From assembly GCA_024679635.1 (NCBI GenBank), contig JAIBDA010000055.1, forward strand, positions 1-8,127: DNA of 8,127 bases, in the 5' to 3' direction. The notes beneath the pieces are model-generated. The model saw nothing but the letters and a program-made list of their open reading frames with translations, did not search any database and had not been told where the DNA came from. Below are positions 1-6,240 of the stretch, in pieces (the first letter of the stretch is position 1; each line of letters begins with the position of its first letter). The DNA comes from Amphritea sp. (GTDB taxonomy: Bacteria; Pseudomonadota; Gammaproteobacteria; Pseudomonadales; Nitrincolaceae). Made by a program: the position numbers and the translations under genes.

Positions 1-54
1 CGCCTCACTAAGTGATTAATTTCATGCCCCCCCAAGCCTCCTCATTTAAACGCT

Positions 55-885
55 TTAAGCAGTATAGAACTCAGGGAAGATAGCATTATCCGCTGGGTGA
101 CTGCCGGGATTAACACGGACCTCTTCCGGGTTTACGCTTGGATCAGTACCCGGCCTGGGGTCCCAGATCGCATCGTCGCCCAACCAGCGAGTTGAGAATG
201 CTATACGATCCTGAGTGGTTGACTGATTGCCTGCTGAACCGTGGAGTGTCCAGGCCGAGAATAACAGCGCATCTCCCGGCTGAAGATCGAAACCGATGAC
301 ATCGTAGCTTTCACGGTCGGCTTCGATATCGGGGCAAGGAATGCCTTCACCTGTGCCAGTCCAGGTATTCTTTTTAACCCCTGAGGCACCAAAGGCTTCA
401 GGCAAGTAAAACACGTCATCCTTATGGGAGCCTCTAACAAACTCCAGACCGCTGCCGGCAACCGTTACGGGCGTCAGAGCCAACCAGATCGATGCAATCT
501 GTTTACCCTTGAATGGCCAGTAAGGCACATCCTGATGCCAGGGTGTTGGTGTAGCCGTTTCTGCTTTCTTGATCAGTAGATGGTCAAAATAGAAACGGGA
601 GGATTGGCTCTGCATCGCTTGAGCAACTAGGCGGGCACAGCCAGAATTCTTGGCGTATTGGTAAACCAGATCATTAGAGCGCCAAAGGTAGCGGTCGGTA
701 AACATACGTCCCTTTTCAGCTCCTGGGTTAGCGTCATTGCACAGTTCCCCAGGGTTATCTAGCTGATGCTTTCCGAAGGCAGTCAATTTTTCAATCCACT
801 CAGGGTCGACTGCGTTGCGTACACAGACCACACCATCTTGCTGATACTCAAGGATCTCGTCCTCAGTTAGATTTCTTTGGCTCAT
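55..885 (-). CDS. Phytanoyl-CoA dioxygenase (PhyH) family protein
   Basis: Predicted Fe(II)/2-oxoglutarate-dependent oxygenase of 276 residues, probably cytoplasmic because no signal peptide is visible. The jelly-roll core carries the iron-binding HxD in WHQDVPYWP (His117, Asp119) and a distal His in TLHGSAGN (His215). Arg227 in DRIAFS is placed to bind the 2-oxoglutarate carboxylate. The segment GSGLEFVRGSHK (about residues 144-155) is typical of the family. Length is normal and all expected metal ligands are present, so the protein should be active. The ATG at 885 has an AGGAAG ribosome binding site 6 bases upstream. The gene is divergent from a LysR-type regulator with an 80-base gap, which suggests that regulator controls it. 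The substrate cannot be told from sequence: the family includes oxidation of phytanoyl-CoA, ectoine and many other small molecules. The family call is firm; the physiological role is open. Confidence 0.9.
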   Translation of the reverse strand: MSQRNLTEDEILEYQQDGVVCVRNAVDPEWIEKLTAFGKHQLDNPGELCNDANPGAEKGRMFTDRYLWRSNDLVYQYAKNSGCARLVAQAMQSQSSRFYFDHLLIKKAETATPTPWHQDVPYWPFKGKQIASIWLALTPVTVAGSGLEFVRGSHKDDVFYLPEAFGASGVKKNTWTGTGEGIPCPDIEADRESYDVIGFDLQPGDALLFSAWTLHGSAGNQSTTQDRIAFSTRWLGDDAIWDPRPGTDPSVNPEEVRVNPGSHPADNAIFPEFYTA

Positions 886-965
886 GTCGGCTTCCTTTTT
901 TTATTGTTGACCCGACTATAGCGCTAACAATAGTATTGATTAAGTCGATAACACTGATACCTATT
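886..965. promoter_or_regulatory. Divergent control region with operator-like inverted repeat
   Basis: This gap separates the oxygenase start (minus) from the ATG of the LysR-type gene (plus). It contains a perfect 7-base inverted repeat, TATTGTT at 902-908 and AACAATA at 926-932, with 17 bases between the arms. Inside, TAGCGCTA at 919-926 is a perfect 8-base palindrome. LysR-type regulators commonly bind imperfect dyads with a T-N11-A core in the gap to a divergent target gene. The repeat therefore fits an operator for the neighbouring regulator. No strong sigma70 -35 box is apparent on either strand, which would fit activator dependence. Binding is inferred, not shown. Confidence 0.5.
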
Positions 966-1886
966 ATGGAAAAATTTGATTACAGCGCACTAAGCTTCAA
1001 AAGCCTCAAGACCCTAAAGCTTATCTATGAGCTGGGCTCCCTGACGGCGGCGGCGATTGAGCTAGGGCAGAATCAACCAACTGTAAGCTATACGCTGGAT
1101 CAAATGCGTGAAGCACTGCAAGACCCTCTCTTTGTGCGCTCTGGCCGGGGAGTAGCCCCTACTCGCCGCTGTCACCAGATAATGCCTGACATAGAGAATC
1201 TGCTTAGGGGTATGTCTGAACTACTCCAGCCGGAGAACTTTTTGCCTTCCAATGCCACGATGGATGTAACCCTCTCCTGTAACCAATATGAATTACAGGT
1301 AATCGTTCCGAGTTTAGTGCAACGGTTAAACCGGCTAGCGCCTAATATCCGAATGACATTTATCCAGTCCCATGTCAGTGGCCATCAACAACTGCAGCGT
1401 GGTCAGTGCGATCTGCTGCTTTCGCCTGTTGTGCATGATTATGAAGCGCTCTATCAACGTGCGCTGTTTCAGGATCGCTATGTTTGTCTAATGTCCGCAG
1501 AGCATCCGTTAGTCAGGCAACAGATCGGACGTGATGAGTATATAGCGGCTAAACATTTAGAGATTCATTATGAAGGGGGCTGGAAACCGACTTATTTGAA
1601 CACTCCGGAGCTTCAGGGGGTGAATCTAAATGTCGCTCTACGCCTGCCAAGTGTATCTAACTTTATTCCGACCATCGCCAGCACCAACCTGGTTATGACG
1701 CTGCCAGAACGCTTAGCAAAGCTGATTGGCGGGCCTATGCAGATTAAAAACCCGCCCTTTATCAGTCGTTTTGAGCTATGCCTCTACTGGAACAAAATGA
1801 CCCACCACTCGAAGGCCCATCAATGGTTACGCGGGCAGATAGTCGAGGTTTGTAGCGAACTGGATAGCCCAGAATCGGTACCTTAG
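966..1886 (+). CDS. LysR family transcriptional regulator
   Basis: DNA-binding regulator of 306 residues, the normal size for the family. The N-terminal winged helix-turn-helix lies at about residues 11-68; SLTAAAIELGQNQPTVSYTL is the helix-turn-helix and DPLFVRSGRGVAPT the wing. The effector-binding domain follows from about residue 88 (MDVTLSCNQYEL) to near the end, with no visible defect. I chose the ATG at 966. An in-frame TTG at 936 would add 10 residues (MIKSITLIPI) that are not typical of the family and would overlap the candidate operator. Neither start has a clear Shine-Dalgarno sequence, so translation may be weak or from a short leader. Its divergent placement makes the PhyH-type oxygenase its most likely target, plus its own gene by autoregulation. 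The inducer is unknown. Confidence 0.88.
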   Translation: MEKFDYSALSFKSLKTLKLIYELGSLTAAAIELGQNQPTVSYTLDQMREALQDPLFVRSGRGVAPTRRCHQIMPDIENLLRGMSELLQPENFLPSNATMDVTLSCNQYELQVIVPSLVQRLNRLAPNIRMTFIQSHVSGHQQLQRGQCDLLLSPVVHDYEALYQRALFQDRYVCLMSAEHPLVRQQIGRDEYIAAKHLEIHYEGGWKPTYLNTPELQGVNLNVALRLPSVSNFIPTIASTNLVMTLPERLAKLIGGPMQIKNPPFISRFELCLYWNKMTHHSKAHQWLRGQIVEVCSELDSPESVP

Positions 1887-1974
1887 CGGTACGAACGTCT
1901 GCATTAACCTCTCAGTATTAAAGCTCAGATAAATGCATGCTTAAGAAGGTACCGGACTTAACAAAACTGAGAGG
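1876..1974. repeat. Two interlocked 9-base inverted repeats between convergent genes
   Basis: CGGTACCTT (1876-1884) is matched by AAGGTACCG (1946-1954), and CCTCTCAGT (1908-1916) by ACTGAGAGG (1966-1974). Both pairs are perfect and their order is A, B, A', B', so the two stems interlock as in a pseudoknot. The first arm overlaps the stop codon of the LysR-type gene; the last ends a few bases before the stop of the GlxA-type gene. A local hairpin, GTACC (1878-1882) and GGTAC (1888-1892) with a 5-base loop, competes with the first pair. No T-run follows any of the stems, so this is not a standard intrinsic terminator. The function is unknown; a transcript-end structure is the obvious guess. Confidence 0.4.
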
Positions 1975-1977
1975 GAC

Positions 1978-2970
1978 TTATCCAGCTTCTTGTTGATGTT
2001 GCTGGCGGTAATTACTGGGGGAGAGTCCTAATTCCTTATTAAATAACCGGCGCAATGAACTCTGGCTGCTATAACCCACCCTCTCCACAATCTGCTCGAT
2101 GCTAAGACTGGTTGTTTCCAGTAGCAGCTTGGTATGTTCCAGCCTGATACGTTGATGATAGTCAGATAAGTTAATACCATTCGCTTTTTTAAACCGGCGC
2201 GACAGTGTTCTCAAACTAACCGAGTGCATCTTTGCCAACGCTTCCAAATTCAACTTCTGAGAGATATCTCTTTGTAATTGACTCTCAACCGCCAGAACCA
2301 GACTATCTTGATGGTCCGTTTGTTCCTGTATAAACAGATAGGGTGATGCATAGCTTTGAGAGGCGTCTATTAGCATAGTCCGTGCTGCATTCTGGGCTAG
2401 CTGCCTGCCCACCTGCTGCTCAACAATCGTCAACATAACGCTCAGATTTGCGGTCATCGAACCGGTGCAGTATGTACCTTCATTTTTTACCAGAAGCTGA
2501 TCCGCTCGATGATTAACCCCTGGATAGCGACTACGAAAGAGTCCGCCCAGCCACCAGGCTGTCGTTGCATCTTTTCCTTCCAGGCCTCCGGTTTCAGCCA
2601 ATAAAAAAACCCCACTACAATTGGCAGCAATCACTGTTCCTTGTTCAACTCTGCGCTGCAACCAGTGGCGCTCCCTGTCGAGAAGCTTTAGGTTTTTAAG
2701 TAGCGATTTAGCATCCAGGTGATGAATGCCTGGCACCACAATCAAGTCCGCCTGAGGAGCCTCTTCCAGGGAAGAGTCCACCATCATACGCATACCATTT
2801 GAACAGGTTACAGGCTCTCCTGTGAGCGATACCAACCGACAAGTGTACAGATCGGAGTCTTCTCCGCGCTGTTGCTTCCATATCGTATTGGTAACATTAA
2901 ACACATCAAAGGGAGAGCTCAGGCCAGAGGCTTGGCATCCATCAAAGGCTAATCCGAGTATTTGGTACAT
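1978..2970 (-). CDS. GlxA family transcriptional regulator (DJ-1/PfpI + AraC HTH)
   Basis: Regulator of 330 residues with two domains. Residues 1 to about 195 form a class I glutamine amidotransferase-like DJ-1/PfpI fold, with DLIVVPGIHH (75-84) and the nucleophile-elbow segment AANCSGVFLLAE (115-126) carrying Cys118. Residues about 225-325 form the AraC-type double helix-turn-helix, with SLRTLSRRFKKANG and the second motif VGYSSQSSLRRLFNKELGLSP. In this family the first domain is generally thought to sense a ligand rather than act as an enzyme. The position often held by TTHW reads TTAWW here, so a conserved His of many relatives is absent. An AGGA element sits 5 bases before the ATG. The gene is divergent from the AhpD-like enzyme gene with a 108-base gap, so that enzyme is the likely target. 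The ligand is unknown. Confidence 0.88.
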   Translation of the reverse strand: MYQILGLAFDGCQASGLSSPFDVFNVTNTIWKQQRGEDSDLYTCRLVSLTGEPVTCSNGMRMMVDSSLEEAPQADLIVVPGIHHLDAKSLLKNLKLLDRERHWLQRRVEQGTVIAANCSGVFLLAETGGLEGKDATTAWWLGGLFRSRYPGVNHRADQLLVKNEGTYCTGSMTANLSVMLTIVEQQVGRQLAQNAARTMLIDASQSYASPYLFIQEQTDHQDSLVLAVESQLQRDISQKLNLEALAKMHSVSLRTLSRRFKKANGINLSDYHQRIRLEHTKLLLETTSLSIEQIVERVGYSSQSSLRRLFNKELGLSPSNYRQQHQQEAG

Positions 2971-3064
2971 ATTGTCCTGATTCGCTCGCTAATTGGCAGC
3001 TTTATGTCTCATTTTTGTCGATAGTGATAGGTAGACTAACCCACGAGTTCTTTAAAATGAAGCC

Positions 3065-3071
3065 AAAGGTG
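3065..3071 (+). promoter_or_regulatory. Ribosome binding site fixing the AhpD-like start
   Basis: AAAGGTG lies 7 bases before the ATG at 3079 and selects that start. Another frame over the same bases is open from about 3015 but has no such site and no family similarity. Confidence 0.6.
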
Positions 3072-3078
3072 ATCACAA

Positions 3079-3663
3079 ATGAGCCAATTCCCAATAAGTC
3101 GCTACCCTGTCCCCGACCTGGATTCTTTACCCGAAGATATTCTTTCTCGTATCTTGGCGGTGCAGGAGAAGGCACGTTTTATCCCCAATGTATTTTTGAC
3201 ACTCGCGCATCGCCCTGAAGAATTCAGAGCGTTCTTTGCCTATCACGATGCCATTATGGAGCGCGAAGGAAGTACCCTTAGCCCGACTGAAAAAGAGATG
3301 ATTGTCGTTGCCACCAGCGCTGCGAATGGCTGCCAGTACTGCGTTGTGGCCCATGGAGCTCTGCTTCGTGCCTATTCTAAAGCACCACAGTTAGCCGATC
3401 AGATAGCGATAAACTATCTCCATGCACCCATAAACGAGAAGCAAAAAGCTATGTTGGCATTTGCTCTCAAGCTGTCACGGACTCCGGAATTAGTCGCACA
3501 ATCAGATTATGACCAGCTCAAGACCCATGGCTTTGACGATGAGGATATTTTAGACATCGCTGGCGTTACGGCGTTCTTCGGGTTATCCAATAGAATGGCC
3601 ATCGTTACTAACATGCAGGCCAACAGTGAGTTCTACACGATGGCGCGAGAGCCCAGGTCTTAA
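3079..3663 (+). CDS. Peroxidase-related enzyme, AhpD-like (carboxymuconolactone decarboxylase superfamily)
   Basis: Small all-helical protein of 194 residues from the AhpD/carboxymuconolactone decarboxylase superfamily. The core motif lies in EKEMIVVATSAANGCQYCVV, with the redox pair Cys85 and Cys88 and His92 just after it, the layout used by AhpD for thiol-based peroxide reduction. The length and the N-terminal ISRYPVPDLDSLP and FIPNVFLTLAHRPE segments match the uncharacterised peroxidase-related group rather than classical AhpD. Members are expected to oligomerise in the cytoplasm. No AhpC partner is seen nearby. The gene is divergent from the GlxA-type regulator, which probably controls it. 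The fold and redox motif are firm; peroxide as the true substrate is an inference from the family name. Confidence 0.88.
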   Translation: MSQFPISRYPVPDLDSLPEDILSRILAVQEKARFIPNVFLTLAHRPEEFRAFFAYHDAIMEREGSTLSPTEKEMIVVATSAANGCQYCVVAHGALLRAYSKAPQLADQIAINYLHAPINEKQKAMLAFALKLSRTPELVAQSDYDQLKTHGFDDEDILDIAGVTAFFGLSNRMAIVTNMQANSEFYTMAREPRS

Positions 3664-3675
3664 TCTGCCGTTCTG

Positions 3676-3695
3676 AAAAAACACATGGACGTGTT
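3676..3695 (-). terminator. Possible intrinsic terminator for the small membrane protein gene
   Basis: Read on the minus strand, AACAC and GTGTT pair around a 6-base loop (plus-strand arms 3680-3684 and 3691-3695) and run into six T residues (plus-strand A-run 3676-3681). The stem is short and partly A/T, so termination may be weak. A second A/T stem, AAAAAAC (3707-3713) with GTTTTTT (3725-3731), lies nearby and could serve the opposite direction. Confidence 0.35.
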
Positions 3696-3731
3696 CATGA
3701 ACCTTCAAAAAACACCAATAGATCGTTTTTT

Positions 3732-3744
3732 AGAGTCTGACTCT
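3732..3744. repeat. Short palindrome downstream of the small membrane protein gene
   Basis: AGAGTC (3732-3737) and GACTCT (3739-3744) are perfect reverse complements around one T, directly beside the stop codon of the small minus-strand gene. No T-run follows on the minus strand, so it is not a standard terminator by itself. Confidence 0.3.
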
Positions 3745-3745
3745 G

Positions 3746-3967
3746 TCACTTTTCTGCCGCTTCCAGCTTTTTGATATAAGCCTTCTGTGAAGCCAGGTTG
3801 AGCTGGTCTACCTGATTTTGTATCTGCATTTTTACATTTGCTTTTGCCTCTGCGGAATAAAGACGATATAGGACATAATTCACACCCAGTGATAAAACAA
3901 ACAGCAGTGCGATAACAATAACCGCATCTAAATTCAGCTCAAACTTTTTCAACTCAGCATCCCTCAA
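3746..3967 (-). CDS. Small single-pass membrane protein of unknown function
   Basis: A protein of at most 73 residues that I do not recognise. A charged N-terminus is followed by one hydrophobic helix, about residues 14-34 (AVIVIALLFVLSLGVNYVLY). Then comes an Ala/Gln/Lys-rich tail, about 38-72, with no helix breakers, likely to be helical or a short coiled coil. There is no lipobox and no likely signal-peptidase site. The start is TTG: position 3967 has AGGG 7 bases upstream, and a second TTG at 3952 (68 residues) has AGGG 8 bases upstream; the sequence does not decide between them. TATAGG shortly upstream could be a -10 box. The gene follows the cupin-AraC gene on the same strand after 69 bases, so it could be read through from it. 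The hydrophobic segment with a clean amphipathic tail argues that it is real. Confidence 0.6.
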   Translation of the reverse strand: MRDAELKKFELNLDAVIVIALLFVLSLGVNYVLYRLYSAEAKANVKMQIQNQVDQLNLASQKAYIKKLEAAEK

Positions 3968-4036
3968 AAGCTAACCCTATACATTTCTGCCAAAACAGTA
4001 ACACAAGGATGATTGTTGAAGATATGTACTCAACCA

Positions 4037-4825
4037 CTATCTGTTTTGCTTTCTATACTGCGCTGGACTGAGTCCAAATTTCTCTCTGAACATATAGATA
4101 AAAGGAGACGCGGAACTGTAGCCAAGCTCTAAGGCGATCGCGGTAATATTCTGCCCCGTATTCAGTAGTTCGATTGCCTGCATCAGCCGTAATTGTTGGC
4201 GCCACTGTTTTAGCGACATGCCAGTTTCCCGACGAAAACGGCGATCCAATGTCCTTAGTGACACCGCCAGCGAACCTGCCAGCTGTTCTGACGTTTCGCT
4301 GCTATCTGATTGCTCATAAAGCTGATGACAGAGGTTGATAAGGTCGTCACTTATTGGCCAGGGAAGATGCTGATCATCCCTTTCCAGACGACTCAGTGAT
4401 TGAAGCAGCAACTGCACCAGATCATTCTCATAGCCTTGGAACGGATACTCAACCTCAATACCGGCAGCCGCCAATATAAGCTCCCGCATTAACGGCGTAA
4501 TCTGTAGCACTGAAGCGCTGTCTGAGGCGAGCCCCTGATAGCTGGATTCAATATAAAGACTTTTCAGATCAGCACCATACCCCGTGTATACGCTGTGCTG
4601 ACAGCCACTGGGCAACCAGATCGCCTGCTCCGGTGGAATAAAGTATCGCTCGCCGATCAGGTCCACCACCAGCACACCGGAAACGGCGTACAACAACTGA
4701 TGCCAATCATGTCGATGAGGTGGAAAATAGTGACCCGCGGGCATCACTTCCTGCCGGACATAGAGTTCTCGGGGCAAGGACTCCATCGTCAACAGGCTGA
4801 GTTCGTGGGCAGAATCGGATGTCAT
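4037..4825 (-). CDS. AraC family transcriptional regulator with N-terminal cupin sensor
   Basis: Regulator of 262 residues. The N-terminal cupin (about residues 20-95) shows the HRHDWHQLLYAVSG motif (His37, His39, His42) and the following IPPEQAIWLPSGCQH strand. The C-terminal AraC helix-turn-helix (about 162-260) includes SLRTLDRRFRRETGMSLKQW and the second motif ALELGYSSASPFIYMFREKFGLSPAQY. This architecture is common for regulators of transport or detoxification genes, where the cupin binds a small ligand. The ATG at 4825 has only a weak AGTAAG upstream; Met14 is an alternative that would leave the cupin intact. It is divergent from the MFS permease gene with a 100-base gap, which points to the permease as its target. 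The ligand is unknown. Confidence 0.88.
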   Translation of the reverse strand: MTSDSAHELSLLTMESLPRELYVRQEVMPAGHYFPPHRHDWHQLLYAVSGVLVVDLIGERYFIPPEQAIWLPSGCQHSVYTGYGADLKSLYIESSYQGLASDSASVLQITPLMRELILAAAGIEVEYPFQGYENDLVQLLLQSLSRLERDDQHLPWPISDDLINLCHQLYEQSDSSETSEQLAGSLAVSLRTLDRRFRRETGMSLKQWRQQLRLMQAIELLNTGQNITAIALELGYSSASPFIYMFREKFGLSPAQYRKQNR

Positions 4826-4925
4826 AGCTTACTGTCTGGTTTTATATACATTCTGTCATTTTATAGAAAGACAACAAAAACCTCACCCGTTAACCTATAG
4901 ATCTCCACAAATCTGAGAATTTAGC
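4826..4925. promoter_or_regulatory. Divergent control region with direct repeats
   Basis: The gap between the AraC-type gene and the permease gene is A/T rich and contains CTGTC at 4832-4836 and again at 4853-4857. The 21-base period is two helical turns, which suits a paired AraC-type half-site. An inverted copy, GACA, occurs at 4870-4873. TATATA near 4844-4849 and TATAGA near 4862-4867 are possible -10 boxes, but no convincing -35 partner is seen. The operator call is an inference from spacing and gene layout. Confidence 0.35.
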
Positions 4926-6122
4926 ATGCCTGAAATCAGTAAATTCCGAATGCTACTGACCTGTGTTTTAGGGGTAGTCGCGACCATCGGCATCGCCCGT
5001 TTTGCCTACACTCCGATGATTCCTGAAATGGCCCGGGGAACCGGGATGAGTGAATCGGTCGCCGGCTATCTGGCTGCCGCTAACTATGCAGGGTATCTCA
5101 GTGGCGCATTGCTGATCTCTTTTATCCACAGCCTGGCGTTAAAAGCCCGCCTGTACAAAATTGGACTGCTAGCCGCTGTCTTGACCAGCATGGCGATGGC
5201 ACTGACCACGCTAGAGCCGATTTGGTATCTGCTACGTTACCTGTCGGGTTTAAGCAGTGCCGCCGGGATGCTGCTTGGCGGTGGTTTATTGATGCACTGG
5301 CTAATGAAACGTAACCATAAAGCTGAACTCGGCATCTTTTTTTCAGGCTTAGGTATCGGCATCGTTATCACCGCTATTCTTGCTGTCATTATCAAAGATA
5401 ACTTCAGCTGGGACCAACAGTGGCTGGTATACAGCGCAGTTACCTTAGTATTGATCATACCCGTATGGTTCTGGCTGCCTGACTTCAGTGTTGAACAGCC
5501 ATTGGCTAAACACTGCGCAAAACATAGCTCTCTGCCCTCAAGTTTTATGCCGGTGCTACAACTGGCCTATTTCTGCGCCGGAGCCGGTTATGTCATCTCG
5601 GCTACGTTCCTGATTACAATTGCCGAGAGCATCGAAGCATTAGCAGGACAAGGCTGGATGATCTGGCTGGTTGCCGGGATCAGTTGTGCTCCAGCAAGCG
5701 CCCTGTGGGACAAAATCATCAACACCACCGGCCAGTGGCAAGCGCTATTTATTGCCTACATCCTTAATGCCCTGAGCATTCTGATTCTACTCCTGAGTCA
5801 GGATTTAGCTGCCGTCATTCTCAGCGCATTGATCTATGGTGCCAGTTTTATCGGCATCGTCAGTATGATGCTGTCGATGGTAGGACGCTTATTCCCTGAC
5901 AACCCATCAAAACCGATGAGTCGACTCACCTTCAGTTATGGTCTGGCTCAGGTCATCGCACCCGCTATCGTGGGCTATATGGCAGAGTATTACGGTGACT
6001 TTAACAATGGCCTGATTCTAACGCTGGTCATAATGCTGGCCGGTAGCATTGCCTTAATTATTGCCCAACGAATTGAACACCAGGCAGCACTACCTACCGC
6101 ATCGTTAAGCAATCAAGCTTAA
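4926..6122 (+). CDS. YbfB/YjiJ family MFS transporter
   Basis: Inner-membrane permease of 398 residues with about 12 predicted helices, the normal size for the family. The N-terminal block GIARFAYTPMIPEM (residues 22-35) is the family hallmark. It is followed by the helix-2 segment AGYLAAANYAGYLSGALL and a basic loop between helices 4 and 5 (MKRNHK). A longer polar linker around residues 190-203 separates the two six-helix halves. The protein is expected to be a proton-coupled secondary transporter, but substrates of this family are largely undefined. The start is ATG with only a weak GAG upstream. Divergence from the cupin-AraC regulator suggests ligand-induced expression and, by analogy with similar pairs, a role in efflux or uptake of the ligand sensed. 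fhs follows 118 bases later on the same strand, too far to assume one operon. Confidence 0.9.
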   Translation: MPEISKFRMLLTCVLGVVATIGIARFAYTPMIPEMARGTGMSESVAGYLAAANYAGYLSGALLISFIHSLALKARLYKIGLLAAVLTSMAMALTTLEPIWYLLRYLSGLSSAAGMLLGGGLLMHWLMKRNHKAELGIFFSGLGIGIVITAILAVIIKDNFSWDQQWLVYSAVTLVLIIPVWFWLPDFSVEQPLAKHCAKHSSLPSSFMPVLQLAYFCAGAGYVISATFLITIAESIEALAGQGWMIWLVAGISCAPASALWDKIINTTGQWQALFIAYILNALSILILLLSQDLAAVILSALIYGASFIGIVSMMLSMVGRLFPDNPSKPMSRLTFSYGLAQVIAPAIVGYMAEYYGDFNNGLILTLVIMLAGSIALIIAQRIEHQAALPTASLSNQA

Positions 6123-6228
6123 TACACAACTTCAACTCTCAACATCAGAGAATAAAATCACTGAATATATTGACTCTGGCCCTATTTATTCCCATGTTTA
6201 ATGAACAGTAGCGAAATAACTGATCACT

Positions 6229-6234
6229 AAGGAG
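6229..6234 (+). promoter_or_regulatory. Strong ribosome binding site of fhs
   Basis: AAGGAG lies 6 bases before the ATG at 6241, the strongest Shine-Dalgarno of the intact genes in the window. It fixes the start and fits high housekeeping expression. In the 118-base gap before it I see TTGACT (6170-6175) but no good -10 box at standard spacing, so the promoter is unresolved. Confidence 0.7.
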
Positions 6235-6240
6235 CCTGTT

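Noticed and set aside
936..965. TTG-initiated N-terminal extension of the LysR-type regulator
   Set aside because: It adds ten residues not typical of the family, has no ribosome binding site and would overlap the candidate operator; the ATG at 966 fits family length better.
3053..3058. TAAAAT as a -10 box for the AhpD-like gene
   Set aside because: Transcription would start at or inside the ribosome binding site at 3065-3071, and no -35 box sits at suitable spacing.
3015..3218. Open plus-strand frame of 67 codons overlapping the AhpD-like gene
   Set aside because: It lacks a ribosome binding site and overlaps the well-supported CxxC protein in another frame; its translation has no recognisable family features.
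4595..4900. Plus-strand frame of 101 codons antisense to the cupin-AraC gene
   Set aside because: It lies mostly antisense to a clear cupin domain and the translation has no family character; it is a shadow frame.
6123..6240. Possible riboswitch or leader RNA upstream of fhs
   Set aside because: Only a 5-base CAGAG/CTCTG pairing is visible and no known folate, glycine or purine aptamer pattern could be recognised in the 118 bases.
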